From Salinispora vitiensis (GTDB taxonomy: Bacteria; Actinomycetota; Actinomycetes; Mycobacteriales; Micromonosporaceae): DNA of 64,000 nt. Positions within the stretch are counted from its first letter, which is position 1. Every line of letters starts with the position of its first letter. Where the stretch lies: the NCBI RefSeq assembly GCF_000378825.1, contig NZ_KB900388.1, positions 2,120,501 through 2,184,500 of the forward strand. Direction: 5' to 3'. The position numbers and the translations under genes were made by a program. The notes under the pieces are model-generated. The model ran no database searches. It was not told the DNA's origin and saw only the letters and a list, made by a program, of their open reading frames with translations. This document shows positions 1 to 8,786 of the stretch, piece after piece.

Positions 1-83
1 CGACCCAGGCCAACCCACAGGTGGGGCGGGCCGGGCGGTTGACCCTCGCGCAGGCCTGGCGGGCGAACGGTGGGCACTGGTGA
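1..83 (+). CDS. C-terminal end of an upstream protein (partial)
   Basis: Frame 3 from base 3 is open and ends in TGA at 81-83, giving about 26 residues with the tail QVGRAGRLTLAQAWRANGGHW. Its stop overlaps the GTG of the next gene as GTGA, the usual sign of translational coupling in these genomes. The rest of the gene lies outside the window. The tail resembles C-termini I recall in Micromonosporaceae proteins encoded just upstream of the next gene family, but the function cannot be read from it. The other two frames are also partly open, so this rests on the overlap and the tail. Confidence 0.4.
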   Translation, partial: TQANPQVGRAGRLTLAQAWRANGGHW

Positions 84-412
84 CGAAACGGCCGCACACG
101 CCACTGCGGCCGCTCTGGCTGTGCCGACGCTGCGGCGCACCGTGGCCGTGCGGCTCCGCGCGACTGACGCTGCTGCGGGAGTACGCCCACGATCGGGTTG
201 CGTTGCTCATCTACCTCGGCGGGCTGCTGTACGAGGCGACCGACCAACTGCACGCGCTCAACCCCCGGGAGATGCCGGACGCGGGTCAGCTCTTCGACCG
301 GTTCCTCGGCTGGCACCGAAGCCGGATGTCCGGCCCCGAACTACCGGCGGACCTGACAAACGGCGGTGGGTGCCGCGCCGAACACGTCGCCAACAAGGTC
401 CGGATCGAGTAG
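80..412 (+). CDS. conserved hypothetical protein, Cys-pair N-terminus
   Basis: A 110-residue protein starting at a GTG that overlaps the preceding stop (GTGA). The N-terminus carries WLCRRCGAPWPCGSARLTLL, with three Cys in a C-x2-C-x5-C arrangement that could bind metal, followed by a helical middle (REYAHDRVALLIYLGGLLYEA) and the sequence LFDRFLGW. Proteins of this kind recur in Micromonosporaceae and are sometimes labelled flavin reductase, a label I see no support for: there is no flavin- or NAD-binding motif. There is no signal peptide or membrane segment, so it is probably cytoplasmic. The function is unknown. Confidence 0.7.
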   Translation: MTKRPHTPLRPLWLCRRCGAPWPCGSARLTLLREYAHDRVALLIYLGGLLYEATDQLHALNPREMPDAGQLFDRFLGWHRSRMSGPELPADLTNGGGCRAEHVANKVRIE

Positions 413-421
413 TCGTTTCGA

Positions 422-427
422 TACGCT
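422..427 (+). promoter_or_regulatory. -10 element of a leaderless promoter
   Basis: TACGCT lies 6 nt before the GTG at 434, and there is no Shine-Dalgarno sequence, so transcription probably starts at or next to the start codon. Confidence 0.45.
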
Positions 428-433
428 TCGTAT

Positions 434-2614
434 GTGTGGTCGCGACACGTCCGTGCCCTGGAGTGGCTTCGGCAACGGGATCCGGACTACTGCGTCATCC
501 GCCATGCGACCCGGGTGACCCTCGTCGCCTGCCTCCTCTTCTACGGCTTCCGGTACGGCCTGAACAGCACGATCATGGCCACGTACGCGCTCTTCGGCAC
601 CATCGCCACCGGCATCTTCGCCCAGCTGCCGGGCGGGTCGGCGCACCGGGCCCGGACGCTGCTCGCCGCCCTGCCGGTCATCTGGGTCCTGATCGCCGTC
701 GGAACCGTCCTGGCGGTGAGCACCTGGGCCGCCACGATCGGCATGCTGGTGATCGGGTTCGCCGTGGCGTTCGCCGGTGTCGGCGGACCTCGCCTGATCG
801 GCCTCGTCGGCGCGTTTCAGATCTCCTACATCCTGGCCAGCTTTCCCCCGTACCAGCCCGACACCCTGCCGGAACGGCTGGCCGGAGTGACGCTTGCCGT
901 CGTGCTGATCGCGGCAGCAGAGCTGTGGCTGTGGCCCGGGCCGGCGCCGACAACCACCTCGCGACGCCTGGGCGGGGCCGCGCGGAGTATCGCCTCGTTC
1001 GTGGCCGCGCTCGCGGACCTGCTGGCCGGGCAGTCAGCAGCGGGCGAGGCGGCCCGACAGCGCCGGGCTACGGCGGCCGAAGCGGTCAAGCAGACCCAGA
1101 TGTGGCGGCTGCCGCCGTCCGAGCGGGCATCCTCGGCGAGCCGGCGAGACCACGCGCTGCGGGACGCGGCTACCGACCTGCACCAGACGTTCCGGCACGC
1201 CGAGTGGCTCCTTGAGGCCCACCCGACGAGCACCGACGTGGGCGCGGCGAGGTCCCTACGGGACTGCGCGGCGTCCCTGCGCCACTCCGGCGACGCACTG
1301 TTGGGAAGAGAGCGGGCGTCCCCCGACCGGGCCGTTTCCAGCGAGCACCAGCAGCCGGACGGTGGGCGATCGGCCACTACCGAGAAGCTCCGCGTGGCCA
1401 TGATCGTCCGGTCGCTGGCCCGGCACACGGACTTCGTCGCGACTGCCGTCCGGATCGCGGGAGGCCACCCTGGCAACACCCCCCATCAACCGGGAGGACC
1501 ACACAGCTTCTGGTATCTACGGCGGAGCACCCCGTCGCTGTACTGGCAGCGGCTGCGGATACACCTCACCCCACGCTCCGTGTTCTTCCAGCGGGCCCTG
1601 CGACTCGCCGTCGCTCTGGCCGCCGCCCGGTTCGTCGCCGGTGCGCTGGATCTGGAGCACGGCTTCTGGGTGCTCCTGGCTACCCTCAGCCTCCTCCGGA
1701 CCTCCGCGGCGGAGACGTGGGCCACGTTCCGCCGGGCCCTGGCCGGCACCCTCGTCGGCGCCGCCGCCGGGGCCCTGTTGCTGCTGGCCTCTCCCGGGCA
1801 GGAGACGTACGCGGTGATCCTGCCCCTGGCACTGGGGCTGGCCCTGTGGGCGGGGCCGCTACTCGGGCTCGCCTGGGCGCAGGCGTTTCTCACGCTGGTG
1901 CTGATCGCCGCCTTCGCTCAGCTCACCCCGACGGACTGGCATCTGGCCGGTGTCCGCCTGCTGGACGTCCTGATTGGCGCGGTGATCGGCCTCGTCACCG
2001 GCGTACTCATGTGGCCGAAGGGTGGCGGTGGTGAGCTCCGCCGGTACACGTCGGCCTATCTCGACGCGGGTGCCGAGGCGATCGAGGAGACGGTCCTGAA
2101 GGTGGCGGGACGAGCCCGGGGCCAGCAGGCGCTTGCGGCGGCGCACCGGGCGCAGGTCCTCACCGACGCGTCGTTCTGCCAGTACCACCTGGAGCACACC
2201 GCTCCGCGCCCCACCGACGTGGACTGGGAGGCGGCCCTGGCCGCGGGGCATCGCATCGTCCGTGGTGCGGAGCGACTCGGCACCGGCGACCAGGACGGGA
2301 TGCTGGCGCACCGGTGGCCCGGGCCCACCGGCCAGCTCGTACGCCGGGCTCAGCGGCTGCGGTCCGACTACGCCGATCTGGCGCGCCGCATGGCGCGAGG
2401 TCGCCTGCACGGTGCGGCTCCCGTCGCGCAACCAACGACGGGTGTGGTCGAACAGGTCGGCGAGATCATTCAGGGCGACAACCGACGGGCCGACGTCCTG
2501 CACCTGATCGAGGTCGACCACTGGCTGGCTGACCTCGGTCGAAACCTCAACCAAATCCCCGCACCGGCCCAGCCGGGCCGGGGGAACGGTCCACCAGAAC
2601 CGTCGGGCAGCTAG
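434..2614 (+). CDS. FUSC-family membrane protein (aromatic acid exporter-like)
   Basis: A 726-residue inner-membrane protein with the two-block layout of the FUSC/YccS/AaeB family. Residues about 20-170 hold a first cluster of hydrophobic helices (for example VTLVACLLFYGFRYG and WVLIAVGTVLAVS). A charged, Arg-rich cytoplasmic region of about 200 residues follows. A second cluster at about 375-535 ends in LLDVLIGAVIGLVTGVLMWP, a typical FUSC signature, and a C-terminal cytoplasmic helical domain completes it. Family members export aromatic carboxylates or xenobiotics; the substrate here cannot be told. The GTG start at 434 is chosen because a TACGCT -10 element sits 6 nt upstream. It is transcribed alone. 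Confidence 0.85.
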   Translation: MWSRHVRALEWLRQRDPDYCVIRHATRVTLVACLLFYGFRYGLNSTIMATYALFGTIATGIFAQLPGGSAHRARTLLAALPVIWVLIAVGTVLAVSTWAATIGMLVIGFAVAFAGVGGPRLIGLVGAFQISYILASFPPYQPDTLPERLAGVTLAVVLIAAAELWLWPGPAPTTTSRRLGGAARSIASFVAALADLLAGQSAAGEAARQRRATAAEAVKQTQMWRLPPSERASSASRRDHALRDAATDLHQTFRHAEWLLEAHPTSTDVGAARSLRDCAASLRHSGDALLGRERASPDRAVSSEHQQPDGGRSATTEKLRVAMIVRSLARHTDFVATAVRIAGGHPGNTPHQPGGPHSFWYLRRSTPSLYWQRLRIHLTPRSVFFQRALRLAVALAAARFVAGALDLEHGFWVLLATLSLLRTSAAETWATFRRALAGTLVGAAAGALLLLASPGQETYAVILPLALGLALWAGPLLGLAWAQAFLTLVLIAAFAQLTPTDWHLAGVRLLDVLIGAVIGLVTGVLMWPKGGGGELRRYTSAYLDAGAEAIEETVLKVAGRARGQQALAAAHRAQVLTDASFCQYHLEHTAPRPTDVDWEAALAAGHRIVRGAERLGTGDQDGMLAHRWPGPTGQLVRRAQRLRSDYADLARRMARGRLHGAAPVAQPTTGVVEQVGEIIQGDNRRADVLHLIEVDHWLADLGRNLNQIPAPAQPGRGNGPPEPSGS

Positions 2615-2685
2615 CACGGACGCCCGTGGTGGTCAGGTGACCAACTCAACGCATCTATTGGTCACCCGTATCCGAGAATATAGGC

Positions 2686-3597
2686 ATGCGGATTCTGATG
2701 GCCGGCGCGTCCGGCTTCCTCGGCACCCGGCTGGCCGACCGGCTCAGCGCGGCCGGGCACCACGTGACCCGGCTGGTCCGCCGGCCGCCGCAAGGCGCCG
2801 ACGAACGGCAGTGGAACCCGTCCACGGCCGAGCTCGACCCGGCGGTGGTGGCGGAGGCTGACGCCGTGGTCAACCTGGCCGGTGCGGGGGTCGGTGACCG
2901 CCGATGGAACGACGAGTACCGGCGGGTCATCCGCTCCAGCCGGGTGGACACCACCACCACACTGGCGATCACGATCGCCGGGCTGCTGGCCGCCGACCGG
3001 CCGAAGGTACTGGTCAACTCGTCGGCGGTGGGGTGGTACGGCAACACCGGCGACCGGGCCGTTGACGAGGAGGCAGGCCCCGGCACGGGCTTCCTGGCCG
3101 ATGTCTGCCGCGGGTGGGAGGCCGCGACCCGGCCGGCCGAGGACGCCGGGGTACGCGTGGTCCGGCTACGGACCGGGTTGCCGCTGCACCGCGAGGGCGG
3201 GCTACTCAAGCCGCAGCTGCTGCCGTTCCGGCTCGGCATCGCGGGCCGGTTGGGCAGCGGCCGGCAGTGGCTGCCGTGGATCGCGATGGTGGACTGGCTG
3301 GACGCTGCCGCCCTCGCCATTGACCGCGCCGACCTCACCGGCCCGGTCAACGCGGTCGGGCCAGCACCGGTGACCAATGCCGAGTTCACCCGGGAACTGG
3401 CCCGGCAGCTGCACCGTCCGGCGATCATCCCGATCCCGGCGCTGGCGCTCAAGGTGGCGCTCGGTGGCTTCGCACAGGAGGCGCTGACCAGCGCTCGGGT
3501 CCTGCCGGGGGCGCTGACCCGGGCGGGGTTCACCTACCGCCATCCGGATCTGGCCAGCGCCCTGCACGCCGCGCTCACGGCGGAGCCGGACCGATGA
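2686..3597 (+). CDS. TIGR01777-family NAD(P)-binding epimerase-like oxidoreductase
   Basis: A 303-residue extended short-chain-dehydrogenase-type protein. The N-terminal Rossmann motif is MRILMAGASGFLGTRL (GxxGFLG), followed by VVNLAGAGVGDRRW and SSAVGWYGNTGDRAVDE, the typical family motifs. A C-terminal DUF1731-like tail is seen in ALKVALGGFAQEALTSARVLPGALTRAGF. Members resemble SulA/YfcH, whose reaction is not firmly known; it is presumably cytosolic. The ATG at 2686 begins the Rossmann strand. A possible -10 (GAGAAT, 2674-2679) lies 6 nt upstream in locally AT-rich DNA, so it may be leaderless. Length and motifs are normal for the family. Confidence 0.9.
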   Translation: MRILMAGASGFLGTRLADRLSAAGHHVTRLVRRPPQGADERQWNPSTAELDPAVVAEADAVVNLAGAGVGDRRWNDEYRRVIRSSRVDTTTTLAITIAGLLAADRPKVLVNSSAVGWYGNTGDRAVDEEAGPGTGFLADVCRGWEAATRPAEDAGVRVVRLRTGLPLHREGGLLKPQLLPFRLGIAGRLGSGRQWLPWIAMVDWLDAAALAIDRADLTGPVNAVGPAPVTNAEFTRELARQLHRPAIIPIPALALKVALGGFAQEALTSARVLPGALTRAGFTYRHPDLASALHAALTAEPDR

Positions 3598-3699
3598 ACG
3601 GCGAGTCGGTGCGGGGCGCGGCGGCGACGACAGCGACCGGCGACCGGCTCTAACGAACTCTTCCGCGCACGTCTGACCGGCGCGTCCGGCTCCGGTTGG

Positions 3700-3705
3700 T
3701 AACGT
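3700..3705 (+). promoter_or_regulatory. -10 element of a leaderless promoter
   Basis: TAACGT ends 7 nt before the GTG at 3713, with no ribosome binding site between. Confidence 0.45.
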
Positions 3706-3712
3706 CCGCTCC

Positions 3713-5533
3713 GTGCCGACCTCGCCGTCCGTGTCCACGCCGACCCCGCCCACCCGCGTTCGCCGTAACCGCCGGGCAGATCTGCTCGTGGTGCTCATCG
3801 CGCTCGCCCTCGCGGTCTGGGTGACCAGCGGGCTCTGGCGAGACCCAAACGGTCGCACGATCATGGTCAACTCCAGCGACCAGGCGTTGTTCGAATGGTT
3901 ACTGGCCTTCGGCGGGCACTCCCTCACCCACGGGCAGAACCCGCTCTTCACCTACATGATCAACGTGCCCGACGGGGTCAACCTCGCGGTCAACACGTCG
4001 ATCACGGTTTACGCGGCGCTCTTCGCGCCCCTGACGTACCTGATCGGACCGCCGGCCACCTTCCTGGTGATCCTCACGCTCAACCTCGCCGCCACCGCGG
4101 TCGCCTGGTACTGGCTACTCAACCGCCAGTTCGCCCGCAGCCCGCTCGCCGCCGGGCTGGGTGGCCTCTTCATCGGCTTCTCCCCCGGCATGATCTCGCA
4201 CGCCAACGCCCACCTGAACTGGACCGCCGGTTGGTTGGTGCCGCTGCTGATCTGGCGCGCCTTCGCGCTACGTCGCAGCGGGCACCGAATCCGGGACGGC
4301 GTCATCCTCGGTGTGCTGGTCGCGGTGGCGTTCTCCATCGCCGCCGAAGGGCTCTTCTTCACCGCGATCGCCCTCGGCCTCTTCGTCGCCGTCTGGGCGC
4401 TGCACCCGACCAGCCGCGCCGAGGCGCGCGCGGTGCTGCCGGGCTTCCTCGGCGGGCTCGCGGTGACCGCGCTGGTGGCGGGGGTGCTGCTGGCGTACCC
4501 GCTGTGGCTGCACTTCGCCGGCCCACAACGCTTCGACGGCACCGGCTTCGACGCGGTGATCCACTCCGAGAACATCGCCGCGTACGGCGCGTACCCTCGG
4601 CGCTCGATCGCCGGCGAGGCCGGGCTCCGGACCGGTCTCGCCCCGAACCCCACCGAGGAGAACTCGTTCTTCGGGCTACCGCTGCTGCTGCTCAGCATCG
4701 CCGCCTTCGTGCTGCTGTGGCGGCGGGTCCAGCAGGCACCCCAGCGGGCCACACTCTGGGCACTCGGGGCGGTGGCGGTGGTCTTCACCGTACTGTCATT
4801 CGGTCCGCAGGCCAGGTTCGACGGCCGCCACTTCGACCTGCCGATGCCCTTCGACCTGTTGGCTCACCTACCGGTGGTGAACGCCGCGCTGCCCGCCCGG
4901 CTGGCGCTGGTCGTGGCGCCGGTGATCGGGGTACTGCTCGCGTACACGGTGGATGCGCTCCGGGCCGAACCACCGCGCTCCCGGCCGGCCCGGCTCGCCT
5001 GGCTGGCGGCCTTCGCGGTGGCGCTGGTTCCGCTGACGCCGACCCCGCTGATCACCATCGAGCGGGAGCCGATCCCACGCTTCTTCACCTCCGGCACCTG
5101 GCGGGACTACGTCTCACCGGGCGGGGTCCTCACGCCGATCCCGCTGGCCGTGGACGTGTACCCGGACGGGCAGCGGTGGCAGGCGCACGTTCTCGCCGAC
5201 CGGCAGGGCGAGTTCCGGATCCCGGCCGGGTTCTTCCTCGGCCCGGGTGGTCCGGACGGGCGCGGCCGGATCGGTCCGGTGCCCCGGCCACTGAGCGCCA
5301 TCCTCGACGAGGCCGCCCGCTTGGGTGTGGTGCCGATCGTCACCGAGGGCATGCGGGCGGATGTCGAAGCCGACCTACGGCATTGGCAGATCGAGGCGGT
5401 GGTACTCCCGGACGAGGTACACGGGGCGAAGTGGGCCGTCGATGAGGAGGCACTCCTGCAGACCGCCACCGAGCTGTTCGGTGAGCCGGAGCGCGTCGAG
5501 GACGTCTGGCTCTGGCGAATCCCACCAGGATGA
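3713..5533 (+). CDS. large polytopic membrane protein, GT-C/YfhO-like
   Basis: A 606-residue protein with about ten or more hydrophobic segments between residues 22 and 445, such as LLVVLIALALAVWVTSGLW and TFLVILTLNLAATAVAWYWLL. A soluble, probably extracytoplasmic C-terminal domain covers about 450-606. An acidic loop after the first helix (SSDQALFEWLLAFGGHSL) sits where GT-C glycosyltransferases carry catalytic acids, and the C-terminal fold pattern is like those membrane enzymes. I therefore read it as a possible polyprenyl-phosphate-sugar-dependent glycosyltransferase, but no substrate or definitive motif is visible. The GTG start is fixed by the TAACGT -10 element 7 nt upstream. It lies just before lipB in the same direction but with its own promoter signal. 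Confidence 0.8.
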   Translation: MPTSPSVSTPTPPTRVRRNRRADLLVVLIALALAVWVTSGLWRDPNGRTIMVNSSDQALFEWLLAFGGHSLTHGQNPLFTYMINVPDGVNLAVNTSITVYAALFAPLTYLIGPPATFLVILTLNLAATAVAWYWLLNRQFARSPLAAGLGGLFIGFSPGMISHANAHLNWTAGWLVPLLIWRAFALRRSGHRIRDGVILGVLVAVAFSIAAEGLFFTAIALGLFVAVWALHPTSRAEARAVLPGFLGGLAVTALVAGVLLAYPLWLHFAGPQRFDGTGFDAVIHSENIAAYGAYPRRSIAGEAGLRTGLAPNPTEENSFFGLPLLLLSIAAFVLLWRRVQQAPQRATLWALGAVAVVFTVLSFGPQARFDGRHFDLPMPFDLLAHLPVVNAALPARLALVVAPVIGVLLAYTVDALRAEPPRSRPARLAWLAAFAVALVPLTPTPLITIEREPIPRFFTSGTWRDYVSPGGVLTPIPLAVDVYPDGQRWQAHVLADRQGEFRIPAGFFLGPGGPDGRGRIGPVPRPLSAILDEAARLGVVPIVTEGMRADVEADLRHWQIEAVVLPDEVHGAKWAVDEEALLQTATELFGEPERVEDVWLWRIPPG

Positions 5534-5640
5534 GCCCCCGGTGCCCGCGCACCGGGTCCCCGGGACCAGCACACCGGGCCCTCGGGACCGGCGTACCGGT
5601 GAGCCGGATCACGAGCCGGGGCGACTGGCGGGTACGGGAC

Positions 5641-5646
5641 TAGGCT
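5641..5646 (+). promoter_or_regulatory. lipB -10 element (leaderless)
   Basis: TAGGCT lies 7 nt before the GTG of lipB. The same hexamer and spacing occur before lipA, so the two lipoate genes appear to be separately but similarly transcribed. Confidence 0.6.
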
Positions 5647-5653
5647 GGTCATC

Positions 5654-6295
5654 GTGAGTACGACTACCCCGGACCTGACCATCGTCCACGCCGGCATGCT
5701 CGGCTACGAGGCCGCGTGGGAGGAGCAGCGCCGGCTGCACGACTCGGTGGTCGCCGACGAACGTGGCGACGCCGTGCTGCTGCTGGAGCACCCCAGCGTC
5801 TACACCGCGGGCAAACGCACCGAGCCGTGGGACCGGCCGATGGACGGCACACCGGTCATCGACGTCGACCGGGGCGGAAAAATCACCTGGCACGGTCCGG
5901 GTCAGCTCGTCGGCTATCCGATCCTGCGCCTGCCCAACCCGGTCGACGTGGTCGCGTACGTGCGCCGGGTGGAGCAGATGCTGATCGACGTCTGCGCCGA
6001 GTTCGGGCTGACGGCCGGCCGGATCGAGGGGCGCAGCGGGGTCTGGGTGCCGGCGGACGACCGCGGGCCCGCGCGCAAGGTCGCCGCCATCGGTATCCGC
6101 GTCGCCCGCGGCGTCACCCTGCACGGCTTCTCGCTGAACTGTGACTGCGATCTGACGTACTACGACCGGATCGTGCCGTGCGGCATCAGCGACGCCGGGG
6201 TGACCTCGCTCGCCGCCGAGTTGGGCCGGCCGGTGACCGTGGCGGACGCCCTTCCGGTGGTCGAGCGGCACCTACCCACCCTCATCGAGCCCTGA
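5654..6295 (+). CDS. lipB: lipoyl(octanoyl) transferase LipB
   Basis: A 213-residue LipB that moves an octanoyl group from acyl carrier protein to the lipoyl domains of 2-oxoacid dehydrogenases and GcvH, in the cytoplasm. Visible family motifs are [16 protein letters not shown] and [22 protein letters not shown]. Next come [20 protein letters not shown], containing the catalytic Lys of the A-x-K-[IV] signature, and [18 protein letters not shown] with the catalytic Cys in the PCGI motif. Length is normal. The GTG at 5654 is supported by the TAGGCT element 7 nt upstream. lipA follows 234 bp downstream and completes lipoate synthesis; both serve the pyruvate dehydrogenase complex whose E1 gene is at 50.6 kb. 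Confidence 0.97.
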   Translation: MSTTTPDLTIVHAGMLGYEAAWEEQRRLHDSVVADERGDAVLLLEHPSVYTAGKRTEPWDRPMDGTPVIDVDRGGKITWHGPGQLVGYPILRLPNPVDVVAYVRRVEQMLIDVCAEFGLTAGRIEGRSGVWVPADDRGPARKVAAIGIRVARGVTLHGFSLNCDCDLTYYDRIVPCGISDAGVTSLAAELGRPVTVADALPVVERHLPTLIEP

Positions 6296-6303
6296 GCCGC
6301 GAG

Positions 6304-6339
6304 GGCCCGGGCCCGGCCGAGGCCCGCCCGGCCCGGGCC
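6304..6339 (+). terminator. hairpin after lipB
   Basis: GGCCCGGGCC at 6304-6313 pairs with the same palindromic sequence at 6330-6339 across a 16-nt loop. There is no U-run, as is common in this group. Confidence 0.45.
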
Positions 6340-6516
6340 GGCGTCGATTGCCGACACCGGCCCGCTGGGTCGGCCGCACACCGGGTCGCTCAGGCGGGCC
6401 GACGACCTAGCCACGCGTCAAGATCGCCAGGCCGGCGCTGCGTGCGGTGTCCGGGGTCACCGCTGCAACGGCGTGATGCCCGTCGCCCAACGTGCATCGA
6501 CGGTGGGCGACGGGCG

Positions 6517-6522
6517 TAGGCT
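6517..6522 (+). promoter_or_regulatory. lipA -10 element (leaderless)
   Basis: TAGGCT ends 7 nt before the GTG at 6530 and decides that start over the in-frame ATG at 6473. Confidence 0.6.
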
Positions 6523-6529
6523 CGGCTTC

Positions 6530-7525
6530 GTGACGATCGAGCACTCTGCGCCGACGACCGGTCAGGCAGCGCGTACCGCGACGCCCGCTCCCGAGGGGCG
6601 GCGCCTCCTGCGGATTGAGGCGCGTAACGCTGAGACGCCGATCGAGCGGAAACCACCGTGGATCAAGGTCAAGGCCAAGATGGGCCCGGAGTACACCCAA
6701 CTGCGCGGGCTCGTCACGCGGGAGGGGCTGCACACCGTCTGCCAGGAAGCCGGCTGCCCGAACATCTACGAATGCTGGGAGGACCGGGAGGCCACCTTCC
6801 TCATCGGCGGCGACCAGTGCACCCGCCGCTGCGACTTCTGCCAGATCGACACCGGCAGGCCGGCCGAGTTCGACGCCGACGAGCCCCGCCGCGTCGGCGA
6901 GTCGGTGGTCTCGATGGGGCTGCGCTACGCCACCATCACCGGAGTCGCCCGCGATGACCTGCCCGACGGCGGCGCCTGGCTCTACGCGGAGACCGTCCGA
7001 CAGATTCACGCCCTCCGGCCGGGCTGCGGTGTCGAGCTGTTGATCCCCGACTTCAACGCCGTCCCCGAGCAGCTCGCTGAGGTCTTCGGAGCCCGGCCGG
7101 AGGTGCTCGGACACAACGTCGAGACCGTGCCGCGGATCTTCAAGCGGATCCGGCCAGCGTTCCGCTACGAGCGGTCCCTGGACGTGATCCGGCAGGCCCG
7201 CGCCGCCGGCCTGGTCACCAAGAGCAATCTGATCCTCGGCATGGGCGAGGAACGCGCTGAGATCTCGCAAGCCCTCCGGGACCTGCACGAGGCCGGCTGC
7301 GAGCTGATCACCATCACGCAGTATCTGCGCCCCTCCCCCCGCCACCACCCCGTCGAACGCTGGGTCAAGCCGGAGGAGTTCGTCGAGCTACAGGAGGAGG
7401 CCGAGGAGATCGGCTACGCCGGCGTGATGAGCGGGCCGCTGGTCCGCTCGTCGTACCGTGCCGGCCGCCTCTACCGGCAGGCCCTCGCGGCCCGCGGCGA
7501 CGCCCCGGTTGACCTAAACAGCTGA
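6530..7525 (+). CDS. lipA: lipoyl synthase LipA
   Basis: A 331-residue radical-SAM enzyme that inserts two sulfurs into the octanoyl chain attached by LipB. It has the auxiliary-cluster motif C-x4-C-x5-C ([12 protein letters not shown]) at about residues 73-84 and the radical-SAM motif C-x3-C-x2-C (CTRRCDFC) at about 99-106. The C-terminus has the conserved SSYRAGR serine motif that ligates the auxiliary cluster. The start is placed at the GTG at 6530 because TAGGCT lies 7 nt upstream; an ATG 57 nt earlier in frame would put that promoter inside the gene. It is followed by a strong hairpin. Confidence 0.97.
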   Translation: MTIEHSAPTTGQAARTATPAPEGRRLLRIEARNAETPIERKPPWIKVKAKMGPEYTQLRGLVTREGLHTVCQEAGCPNIYECWEDREATFLIGGDQCTRRCDFCQIDTGRPAEFDADEPRRVGESVVSMGLRYATITGVARDDLPDGGAWLYAETVRQIHALRPGCGVELLIPDFNAVPEQLAEVFGARPEVLGHNVETVPRIFKRIRPAFRYERSLDVIRQARAAGLVTKSNLILGMGEERAEISQALRDLHEAGCELITITQYLRPSPRHHPVERWVKPEEFVELQEEAEEIGYAGVMSGPLVRSSYRAGRLYRQALAARGDAPVDLNS

Positions 7526-7537
7526 CCGTTTCCAGGT

Positions 7538-7564
7538 GGGCCGCCGCCGTGATCGCGGCGGCCC
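7538..7564 (+). terminator. lipA terminator hairpin
   Basis: GGGCCGCCGC (7538-7547) pairs perfectly with GCGGCGGCCC (7555-7564) across a 7-nt loop, 12 nt after the lipA stop. Confidence 0.65.
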
Positions 7565-8001
7565 GCCGCACGGGAAGCCACAGTGCTCCACGCTTGACCG
7601 CTACCCCTCGGATCCGAGCGCGTGCGCCGATCCCACGCAGACCCGGCGTTTTCATGGCCGAAACCGGCCATTCCCGTTCTGGCCCAAAAGCGGGAGTCGC
7701 CTCGCTCTCGCCCGAGTCCATCGTGGGATCCGGCACGTCCGTCGCGACCTCAACCACCATTTGTACTGGTCAAGTTGGCGACGCCACCAGGTTGCGCTCA
7801 TGGCTTTCTGATCAGTCCGAGCAGTTGCGGACCAGCGCACTTACCCGCTACAGGCGGTGTGGCTGGTCACCCCGCCCCGGCCGCTGACCACCGGCCCACC
7901 AGACGCCATCAACAAGCAGTCACGGCGGCGGTAGGCCGCCGGGTGCGACCCAGCCCAGCGGCTGATGCCAGCCGCCAAGCAGCGCGAGATTCGCCGCCCA
8001 C
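7565..8001 (+). other. intergenic stretch without a recognisable gene
   Basis: About 440 bases between the lipA terminator and the next promoter. Several frames are open but none gives a protein-like sequence or a start with a ribosome binding site. A small perfect hairpin, ATGGCCG-aaac-CGGCCAT, lies at 7654-7671. I see no tRNA, riboswitch or repeat. Confidence 0.5.
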
Positions 8002-8007
8002 TAGACT
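8002..8007 (+). promoter_or_regulatory. -10 element of a leaderless promoter
   Basis: TAGACT lies 7 nt before the ATG at 8015 and decides that start. Confidence 0.6.
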
Positions 8008-8014
8008 CGGGGGC

Positions 8015-8704
8015 ATGGCAAAGCCCCAGGAGAAGGTCTCGTTCGGCCAGCGGCTGAAGCAGATCGGGATGGTGTTTCGGTTCACCGCCAAGCAGGACCG
8101 GTGGTTCGCGCCGCTGGCCTTCGCCGCGGTGGTCATTCCACTCGCCCTGACCGTGGTGGCGTTCTTCGTGTGGGGCTGGCTCTGGATCCCACTGGGCATC
8201 CTGTTGACGCTGCTCTCCCTGCTGATCGTGCTCAACCTGCGCTCCAACCGGGCGATGATGAACGCCGCCGAGGGACAGCCGGGCGCGGCCGCGCAGATCA
8301 TCGAGAACATGCGCGGCGACTGGCGGGTCACTCCGGCGGTCAGCTCGACCACGCAGATGGACATGGTGCACCTGGTCCTCGGCCGTTCGGGAGTGATCCT
8401 GCTGGCTGAGGGGAACCCGCAGCGGGTGCGCGGCCTACTCGGCCAGGAGAAGCGTCGATTGGCCAAGGTGATCGGCTCGGCGCCGCTCTACGACTACGTG
8501 ATCGGCCAGGAGGAGGGCGAGCTGTCGGTCCGCAAGCTGCGGATGACGCTGATGCGGTTGCCGCGCAAGCTCAGTGGCCGGGATGTCAACGCGCTGGACA
8601 AGCGCCTCAAGGCGCTCAGTGCCCGCCCACAGCTACCCAAGGGCGCCATCCCGAAGAACATGCGCCCGCCGAAGGGCGCCTTCCGCCAGGCCCGCGGTCG
8701 CTGA
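8015..8704 (+). CDS. DUF4191 family membrane protein
   Basis: A 229-residue protein of the actinobacterial DUF4191 family. After a basic N-terminus (MAKPQEKVSFGQRLKQIGMVFRF) come two adjacent membrane helices at about residues 30-75 (FAAVVIPLALTVVAFFVWGW and GILLTLLSLLIVLNL). A long soluble domain follows, with the family motif GRSGVILLAEGNPQRVRGLLGQEKRR and a C-terminal segment RPPKGAFRQARGR. The role of the family is unknown. A long in-frame upstream extension to 7622 is rejected because the TAGACT promoter element sits 7 nt before the ATG at 8015. It converges on the RDD gene. Confidence 0.88.
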   Translation: MAKPQEKVSFGQRLKQIGMVFRFTAKQDRWFAPLAFAAVVIPLALTVVAFFVWGWLWIPLGILLTLLSLLIVLNLRSNRAMMNAAEGQPGAAAQIIENMRGDWRVTPAVSSTTQMDMVHLVLGRSGVILLAEGNPQRVRGLLGQEKRRLAKVIGSAPLYDYVIGQEEGELSVRKLRMTLMRLPRKLSGRDVNALDKRLKALSARPQLPKGAIPKNMRPPKGAFRQARGR

Positions 8705-8705
8705 C

Positions 8706-8751
8706 CTGCCGCAACCACGGCGGATCGCCCGCTGAGCTGCCGCAACCACGG
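8706..8751. repeat. short direct repeat
   Basis: CTGCCGCAACCACGG occurs at 8706-8720 and again at 8737-8751, each followed by related sequence ending in CCGCTG. It lies in the 3' region between two convergent genes, next to the terminator. Confidence 0.7.
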
Positions 8752-8754
8752 ATC

Positions 8755-8786
8755 GTCCGCTGGCCCCCGAACGGGGGTCAGCGGAC
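8755..8786. terminator. convergent terminator hairpin
   Basis: GTCCGCTG (8755-8762) pairs with CAGCGGAC (8779-8786), with an inner CCCCC/GGGGG stem. It overlaps the stop codon of the RDD gene and could serve both converging genes. Confidence 0.6.
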
